Assembly (NCBI RefSeq): GCF_003434305.1
Contig: NZ_QKKX01000054.1
Span: 62,001 to 126,000, forward strand
DNA length: 64,000 nucleotides
Reading direction: 5' to 3'
From: Micromonospora sp. MW-13
GTDB lineage: Bacteria > Actinomycetota > Actinomycetes > Mycobacteriales > Micromonosporaceae
Below, one piece after another: positions 59,325-64,000 of the stretch. The notes below the pieces were generated by a model. It was not told where the DNA came from. It worked only from the letters and a program-made list of their open reading frames with translations, and did no database searches. Each line of letters opens with the position of its first letter. Position 1 is the first letter of the stretch. Both the position numbers and the translations under genes were made by a program.

Positions 59325-60421
59325 TGGGGGCGTCCGCCGGGCGGCCGGTGGTGGACGTGCACACGCACGTCGTACCGAAGGGGTGGCCGGACCTCGGCGC
59401 GGCGTGCGGCGGGTCCGGCTGGCCCTGGCTGCGGGTCGACTCCGAGCGGGCCGCCATGATCATGGTGGGGGAGACGGAGTTCCGGCCGGTCGGCGCGCAG
59501 TGCTGGGACGCGCCGACCCGGCTGGCCGACATGGCCGCCGACGGGATCGACGTGCAGGTGGTGTCCCCGACCCCGGTCTTCTTCAGCTACGACCGCCCCG
59601 CCGACCAGGCGGTGAAGGTGGCCCGGATCTTCAACGACCTCACCCTGGAGGTCACCGCCGCCGGCGGCGACCGGCTGGTGCCGTTCTGCCAGGTGCCGTT
59701 GCAGGACCCGGACGCGGCCTGCGCCGAACTGGACCGCTGTCTCGCGGCCGGGCACGTCGGGGTGGAGATCGGCAACCACGTCGGCGACCGGGACCTCGAC
59801 GACGCGGGCGTGGTCACCTTCCTCCAGCACTGCGCCGAGGTCGGCGCGCCGGTCTTCGTGCACCCGTGGGACATGCCGGGCGGGCCCCGGCTGGACCGGT
59901 GGATGGCCCGCTGGCTGACCGGGATGCCCGCCGAGACGCACCTGTCGGTGCTGGCGCTGATCCTCGGCGGCGTGTTCGACCGGGTGCCGGAGTCGCTGCG
60001 GATCTGCTTCGCGCACGGTGGCGGGAGCTTCCCGTTCTGGCTGGGTCGTGCCGACAACGCCTGGCACCGCCGGGGCGACCTGGTCCGGGGCGCGTCCGCC
60101 GCGCCGCCCAGCGGGTACGTCGACCGGTTCTGTGTGGACTCGGTGGTGTTCGAACCGGCGGCGCTGCGGCTGCTGGTGGACACCATGGGCGAGGACCGGG
60201 TGCTGGTCGGCAGCGACTACCCGTACCCGCTGGGGGAGCGCCCGGCCGGGCGGGTGGTCCGCGAGGCGGACTTCCTCACGGCGCGGCAGCGCGACAAGCT
60301 GCTGTCCGCCAACGCCCTGCGCTTCCTCGGCATCGACCGGCGGGTGGCCGCCCGGGAGCTGCCGCCGGTCGGCCGCGACCGGGCCGGCGCGCCCGACGAC
60401 GACCGGTCCCCGGCGCGCTGA
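59324..60421 (+). CDS. 2-amino-3-carboxymuconate-6-semialdehyde decarboxylase (ACMSD)
   Basis: This 365-residue amidohydrolase-fold metal enzyme decarboxylates ACMS to 2-aminomuconate 6-semialdehyde and so diverts the pathway from quinolinate. Metal ligands are in VHTHVVPKGW (HxH), VFVHPWDMPGG (His) and GSDYPYPLGE (Asp). FAHGGGSFPFWLGRADNAW holds the catalytic histidine and the arginine region. ATG 59324 shares one base with the previous stop (TGATG). The C-terminal 25 residues are variable. No quinolinate phosphoribosyltransferase is nearby, consistent with catabolism. Confidence 0.93.
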   Translation: MGASAGRPVVDVHTHVVPKGWPDLGAACGGSGWPWLRVDSERAAMIMVGETEFRPVGAQCWDAPTRLADMAADGIDVQVVSPTPVFFSYDRPADQAVKVARIFNDLTLEVTAAGGDRLVPFCQVPLQDPDAACAELDRCLAAGHVGVEIGNHVGDRDLDDAGVVTFLQHCAEVGAPVFVHPWDMPGGPRLDRWMARWLTGMPAETHLSVLALILGGVFDRVPESLRICFAHGGGSFPFWLGRADNAWHRRGDLVRGASAAPPSGYVDRFCVDSVVFEPAALRLLVDTMGEDRVLVGSDYPYPLGERPAGRVVREADFLTARQRDKLLSANALRFLGIDRRVAARELPPVGRDRAGAPDDDRSPAR

Positions 60422-60470
60422 CCGGCCGTGTCGGACGGCGCCCGGTGCCCGGACAGGGCAGGATGGCGGG

Positions 60471-61934
60471 GTGGCTGAGCTGCACGACCTGACCGCGCTG
60501 GAGCAGGGCGCCGCGATCGCGCGCGGCGAGCTTTCCAGCCTGGAGCTCGTCGCGCACCACCTCGCCCGGGTCGACGCGCTCGGCGACACCGTCGGCGCGT
60601 TCGTCACCGTCACGCCCGAGCTGGCCCGGGACGCGGCGCGGGCCGCCGACGCGGCGCCCGTCGAGGGGCGGGGCCCGCTGCACGGGGTGCCCACGGCGGT
60701 CAAGGACCTGACCCTCACCGCCGGGGTGCGTACCACCTTCGGCTCGGCGGCCTTCGCCGACCTGGTGCCCCCGCTCGACGCCGACGTGGTCCGGCTGATG
60801 CGCGCCGCCGGGCTGGTCAGCCTCGGTAAGACCACCACCAGCGAGCTGGGCTGCTCGCTGTACTCCGAGGGGCTGGTCGCGCCGCCGGCCCGCAACCCGT
60901 GGGACCTGGCGTACACGGCCGGCGGGTCCAGCGGCGGCGCGGCGGCGGCGGTGGCCGCCGGGCTGGTCCCGGTGGCCCAGGGCTCCGACGGCGGCGGCTC
61001 CCTGCGCATCCCCGCCTCCCTGTGCGGGCTGGTGGGCTACAAGCCCAGCCGGGGCGCGGTGCCCGGCGGGCCGCTCGGCTTCGGCGCGTTCGGCCTGCCG
61101 GTCAACGGGCCGCTGGGGCGCACCGTCGCCGACGTCGCCGCGCTGCTCGACGTCATGGCGGCGCCGGTGCCCGGCGAGCCGTACCTGCCGCCGGCCGCGC
61201 CCGACGGCGGCTACCTCGGCGTGGCCCGGCGGGCCGCGCCCGGCCCGCTGCGGATCGGGCGGTTCACCACCCCGATGCTCGCCGACGAGCCGGTGCATCC
61301 CGACTGCGTGGCCGCGGTCGACCGGGCCGCCGCGCTGCTCGCCGGGGCCGGCCACGAGGTGGTCGAGGTCCCCGCGCCGTTCGGCCCCGAGGCGTGGCCA
61401 CTGTTCGAGACCGTCTGGTACGTCCTGGCGCTCACCCCGGTGACGCCGGAGCTGGAGAGTCGACTGCTGCCGCTGACCCGGTTCCTGCGGGCCCGGGGCG
61501 CGGCCGTCTCCGCCGGTGCGCTGATGGGCGCCCTCGGCGAGCTACAGGCCCAGGTGCGCCGGGGTGCCCGCCGCACCGCCGGGTGCGACCTGTTGCTCTG
61601 CCCGACCCTGGCCGCGCCGCAGGCGCCGGTCGGCTGGTTCACCGCCGACGGCGACCCGGAGCGCGACTTCGACCGGCAGCGGCGGTTCTCGCCGTACTGC
61701 GCCGTGTTCAACGTCACGGGCGAACCGTCGGTTTCCCTGCCGCTCGGTCGCACCGCCGGGGGCCTGCCGGTGGGTGTCCTGCTCACCGGCCGGTACGGTG
61801 CCGACGCCACTCTGATCGAGGCCGCCGCGCAGCTTGAGCACGCCAGTGACGGGTGGGATCGCCACCCCGCAATCTGGCTGGCCGTCGACTCCGCTAACGT
61901 GAATACGAGCGGAGTCGGGCGGTCGGTGTCATGA
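60471..61934 (+). CDS. Amidase signature-family amidase
   Basis: This 487-residue amidase has the Ser-cisSer-Lys triad: catalytic lysine in GVPTAVKDLTLTAG, cis-serine in YTAGGSSGGAAAAVAAGLVP and nucleophilic serine in GSDGGGSLRIPASLCGLVGY. GTG 60471 is 49 bases after ACMSD, so it probably belongs to the same transcript. The operon otherwise lacks kynurenine formamidase, and this is the only amide hydrolase present. Whether it acts on N-formylkynurenine is speculative because known KynB enzymes have a different fold. Indole-3-acetamide or other amides are alternatives. Confidence 0.85.
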   Translation: MAELHDLTALEQGAAIARGELSSLELVAHHLARVDALGDTVGAFVTVTPELARDAARAADAAPVEGRGPLHGVPTAVKDLTLTAGVRTTFGSAAFADLVPPLDADVVRLMRAAGLVSLGKTTTSELGCSLYSEGLVAPPARNPWDLAYTAGGSSGGAAAAVAAGLVPVAQGSDGGGSLRIPASLCGLVGYKPSRGAVPGGPLGFGAFGLPVNGPLGRTVADVAALLDVMAAPVPGEPYLPPAAPDGGYLGVARRAAPGPLRIGRFTTPMLADEPVHPDCVAAVDRAAALLAGAGHEVVEVPAPFGPEAWPLFETVWYVLALTPVTPELESRLLPLTRFLRARGAAVSAGALMGALGELQAQVRRGARRTAGCDLLLCPTLAAPQAPVGWFTADGDPERDFDRQRRFSPYCAVFNVTGEPSVSLPLGRTAGGLPVGVLLTGRYGADATLIEAAAQLEHASDGWDRHPAIWLAVDSANVNTSGVGRSVS

Positions 61935-61988
61935 TCGTCCACCCGACCCGGAATTCCTGGTCTCTCTTTCCGCCTGGGGGCGTTGGGA

Positions 61989-62291
61989 TTGTCTGTTACC
62001 GAGACGTTGCTGATCTTCGTCGGCATCCCGGCGGCCGTGGTGCTGGTGATCACCGCGCTGGCGTTCGCCGGCGGCCCGGGCAGGGGCGGCGCCGTCCGGC
62101 GCTACCGGCCGGGCCGGCCCTTCGACTTCACTCCGGTCTGGTTCCTGGGCCGTCCGGAGCAGCTGGCCGACTCGGCCGGCGCCGTGCTGACCGCGGGCGC
62201 GCAGGCGCCGGCGCTGACCAGCCACAAGCTTGAGAAAGCCGGCATCGAGGCGCCGGCCGGGGGAACCGGAGGCGCAAGTGACCGTTGGTGA
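61989..62291 (+). CDS. Small membrane protein upstream of the DUF5130 gene
   Basis: This protein of about 100 residues has one N-terminal hydrophobic helix (TETLLIFVGIPAAVVLVITA) followed by a basic, proline-containing cytoplasmic part (RRYRPGRPFDFTPVWFLGRP). I chose TTG 61989 because GGGGG lies at proper distance; TTG 61983 is two codons earlier. The family is conserved in actinobacteria beside DUF5130, in my recollection, without known function. The gene ends inside the next gene (14-base overlap). Confidence 0.7.
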   Translation: MSVTETLLIFVGIPAAVVLVITALAFAGGPGRGGAVRRYRPGRPFDFTPVWFLGRPEQLADSAGAVLTAGAQAPALTSHKLEKAGIEAPAGGTGGASDRW

Positions 62292-62685
62292 GATGCAGGC
62301 CGGCACGGGAACACCACCCGAGGTGCTCGACGGGCCCTTCTCGACCCGTCAGCTGCTGCGCATCGACGAGGCGCTCCGCCTGGCCGACCAGGGGACCGGG
62401 CTGGTCTTCTCGGTCTACGTCGGCGGCCTCGACGAGCCGATCCGCGAGCACGCCCAGCGGCTGCACGGGCAGCTCGCCGACCCCGACCGGTCGGTCCTGA
62501 TCGCGGTGTCGCCCAACCAGCGCCAGCTGGAGGTCGTCACCGGCCGGCACGCCCGCAAGCGCATCCCCGACACGTACGCCAAGCTGGCCGCGCTCTCCAT
62601 GGTGGCGGCCTTCGGCGGCGGCGACCTGGCCGGCGGCATCATCAACGGCCTCGACCAGCTCGCCAGCCACGCCGGCAAGGGCTGA
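62278..62685 (+). CDS. DUF5130-family (TPM-like) protein
   Basis: This 135-residue protein has FSTRQLLRIDEALRLADQGT, FSVYVGGLDEPIREHAQRLH, DRSVLIAVSPNQRQLEVVTG and RKRIPDTYAKLAALSMVAAF, with a glycine-rich GGGDLAGGIINGLDQLA end. This is the DUF5130 pattern, related to TPM-domain proteins. Function is unknown. GTG 62278 is preceded by GGAGG. It is coupled with the small membrane protein and followed by the hairpin at 62751-62785. Confidence 0.8.
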   Translation: MTVGEMQAGTGTPPEVLDGPFSTRQLLRIDEALRLADQGTGLVFSVYVGGLDEPIREHAQRLHGQLADPDRSVLIAVSPNQRQLEVVTGRHARKRIPDTYAKLAALSMVAAFGGGDLAGGIINGLDQLASHAGKG

Positions 62686-62750
62686 GCCGCCGGCCGGGGG
62701 CTGAGCGGCAGGGCCGACGCCTGCGCCGCAGGAGCCTGCCCGCACGACGA

Positions 62751-62785
62751 CGACACCCGGTCCGCGACTGGCGGCCCGGGTGTCG
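62751..62785. terminator. Hairpin after the DUF5130 gene
   Basis: CGACACCCGG (62751-62760) pairs with CCGGGTGTCG (62776-62785) across a 15-base loop, between the DUF5130 stop and the stop of the convergent Uma2-like gene. Confidence 0.65.
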
Positions 62786-62819
62786 GTGCGTTCGGGGGCG
62801 GGTCGACCGGAGGGCGCGC

Positions 62820-63230
62820 TCAGCGCGGCCAGGCGCTCGGGTCGAGCGTCATCGGCCAAGGCTTCGTGAACCGGTCGTGCCGTCGGCTGCTGGGCGACTC
62901 CACCTCGACGACGAGCGCCACGTCGGACGGCTCGATCCACATGCCGTCCGCCGGAGCGCCCGGCTTCAACACCGTCAGGTCTGGGATCAGGTTGCTGCCC
63001 GGCGCCCTGAGCCCGGCTTCACGGATCACCCGCCACCCCTTCGGGGCCGCGGCGCGCAGTGTCAGCCGGATCTCGTCCGCCAGCTCGTGGTGGGCGTAAC
63101 CAGCCGGTGGCGTCACGTGCAGGCTCCCGTCGATGATCTCGTAGCGGTTCCCGTCCTCGGGTAGGTCGAACAGGTCCTGCTCGCGCCAACCCCGCTCCGG
63201 TGGGTGCCACTCGTACGTCGGCTGTGCCAT
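62820..63230 (-). CDS. Uma2-family (PD-(D/E)XK-fold) protein, shortened at the C-terminus
   Basis: This 136-residue protein matches the N-terminal two-thirds of Uma2/DUF820 proteins: LPEDGNRYEIIDGSLHVTPP, HHELADEIRLTL, NLIPDLTVLKP (catalytic aspartate) and VALVVEVESPSSRRHDRFTK (ExE/S-rich end of the nuclease motif). Full-length members continue for about 50 residues (KxxLYAEAGIPxYWRV); here the sequence turns to WPMTLDPSAWPR and stops. The missing part is not found downstream in another frame. Either a truncated pseudogene or a short variant. ATG 63230 follows GGGAGG. Confidence 0.75.
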   Translation of the reverse strand: MAQPTYEWHPPERGWREQDLFDLPEDGNRYEIIDGSLHVTPPAGYAHHELADEIRLTLRAAAPKGWRVIREAGLRAPGSNLIPDLTVLKPGAPADGMWIEPSDVALVVEVESPSSRRHDRFTKPWPMTLDPSAWPR

Positions 63231-63315
63231 CACGTCCACCTCCCTGCCCAACCATAACGACCGGGGCCGGCGGGACGGTTCGCCCACGCCGGCCCCGGGC
63301 CGGGTAACACTCGCC

Positions 63316-64000
63316 TCAGGCGCTGTGGGCGTCCCTGGCGCGGGCCCGCAGCGCGCGGACGACGGCGTCGCGGCCCTCGGCGACCAGCCGGCGCAGCGGC
63401 GCCGGCTGCCCGCCGGCGGCCAGCCACGCGTCGGTGGCGGCGACGGTCTCCTCGGAGACCTGCTGGTCCGGGTACGCCAGCTGGACGAACTCCTGCGCCG
63501 GCTCGCTGTCCCGCTGCGCCCAGATCTGGTCCACCACGGCGAAGTACTTCTCCCCGTACGGGGCGACCAGCTCCGCCTGCACGGACGGGGCGAAGCCCTG
63601 CAACAGCGCCCGGTTGCGCCAGTTCGACAGCGCGTCCGGACCGGTGAGCTGGGCCCAGACGGCGGCCTTGTTCTCCTCCGTCGGCACCAGCGCGTGCGCG
63701 TACGCGGCCTCCCGCTCGCCGCTGGCGGTGCGGTCGCCGGCCAGCTCGGCCTCGATCTCCTCGGGGCCGGCGGCCCCGTTCGCCACGAGCTGCTGGAGGA
63801 TCGTCCAGCGCAGCTCGGTGTCGACGGTCAGCCCGGCCGGCACGTCGGTGCCGGACAGCCAGCCCCGCAGCGTCGCCAGGCCCTCGTCGGAGCGGGCCGC
63901 CGAGGTGACGGCGCGGGCCCAGGCGAGCTGGAACCCGCTGCCCGGCTCGGCGGCGGCCAGCGTGGCCCTCGCCGTCCGGTACAGCTCGGCCCAGCCGGTC
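63316..64000 (-). CDS. pepN: Aminopeptidase N (PepN), C-terminal part (cut by window edge)
   Basis: The frame is open from the window edge to a stop at 63316, giving about 227 residues of the C-terminal helical (ERAP1-like) domain of M1 aminopeptidase: GFQLAWARAVTSAARSDEGL, WLSGTDVPAGLTVDTELRW, TILQQLVANGAAGPEEIEAE, PTEENKAAVWAQLTGPDALS and APYGEKYFAVVDQIWAQRDS. The zinc site (HExxH) lies outside the window. An internal ATG at 63843 opens only part of this domain and is not the start. Confidence 0.85.
   Translation of the reverse strand, partial: TGWAELYRTARATLAAAEPGSGFQLAWARAVTSAARSDEGLATLRGWLSGTDVPAGLTVDTELRWTILQQLVANGAAGPEEIEAELAGDRTASGEREAAYAHALVPTEENKAAVWAQLTGPDALSNWRNRALLQGFAPSVQAELVAPYGEKYFAVVDQIWAQRDSEPAQEFVQLAYPDQQVSEETVAATDAWLAAGGQPAPLRRLVAEGRDAVVRALRARARDAHSA

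Overview
The window is high-G+C actinobacterial DNA. Gene content and style (GTG starts, ATGA/GTGA-coupled genes, class F sortase, SURF1-like protein, an actinomycete-type integrative element, cobalamin genes) point to a Micromonosporaceae genome such as Micromonospora. This is inferred from sequence style only. No database search was run.

Region 1 (1-14114) is an actinomycete integrative and conjugative element (AICE) inserted at tRNA-Arg(UCU) (14042-14114). From the tRNA leftwards it carries a tyrosine integrase with a GntR-type winged helix fused at its C-terminus, an unrecognised cargo gene, an NAD-dependent epimerase, a helix-turn-helix/TPR regulator, an excisionase, a block of small plasmid-type genes, an FtsK/TraB-type translocase, and a DnaB_N-DUF3987 replication protein. 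A candidate clt transfer site with four CCGCTAG/CTAGCGG heptamers lies 3' of the translocase gene. At the far left are a 68-bp near-perfect inverted repeat, a decayed second copy of the integrase 3' end, and a DUF7380/DUF4209-like gene running off the edge. Together they suggest two elements accreted in tandem. The distal att site was not found.

Region 2 (14242-34017) is housekeeping: alpha/beta hydrolase, HPF-like ribosome factor, an SSB with two perfect DnaA boxes upstream, cobD-cobQ, a large hairpin/G-rich repeat, rhodanese, uridine-kinase-like NTPase, M20 dipeptidase, ATP-dependent DNA ligase, SURF1-like protein, a class A PBP, and a second cobalamin/siroheme operon (cobC-like, cobT, a possible small ORF, cysG).

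Region 3 (34060-48854) holds trehalose metabolism (otsA plus an OtsB-GH15 fusion), ettA with a thioesterase and a conserved hypothetical, YbjN, truncated haemoglobin, MFS and MscS proteins, an orphan HflX-N-terminal-like domain in a lower-G+C island, an HNH nuclease, and a sortase/substrate pair.

Region 4 (49044-61934) is a compact operon, divergent from an Lrp-type regulator, that encodes tryptophan degradation by the kynurenine and 3-hydroxyanthranilate meta-cleavage route to pyruvate and acetyl-CoA. Genes are present for TDO, kynureninase, kynurenine 3-monooxygenase, 3-hydroxyanthranilate dioxygenase, ACMS decarboxylase, semialdehyde dehydrogenase, 2-aminomuconate deaminase, oxalocrotonate decarboxylase, hydratase, aldolase and acylating aldehyde dehydrogenase. 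No canonical kynurenine formamidase is present, but an amidase gene ends the cluster. The TDO has serine where the family's distal histidine sits.

The right edge (61989-64000) has a small membrane protein, a DUF5130 protein, a shortened Uma2-family protein and the C-terminal part of aminopeptidase N.
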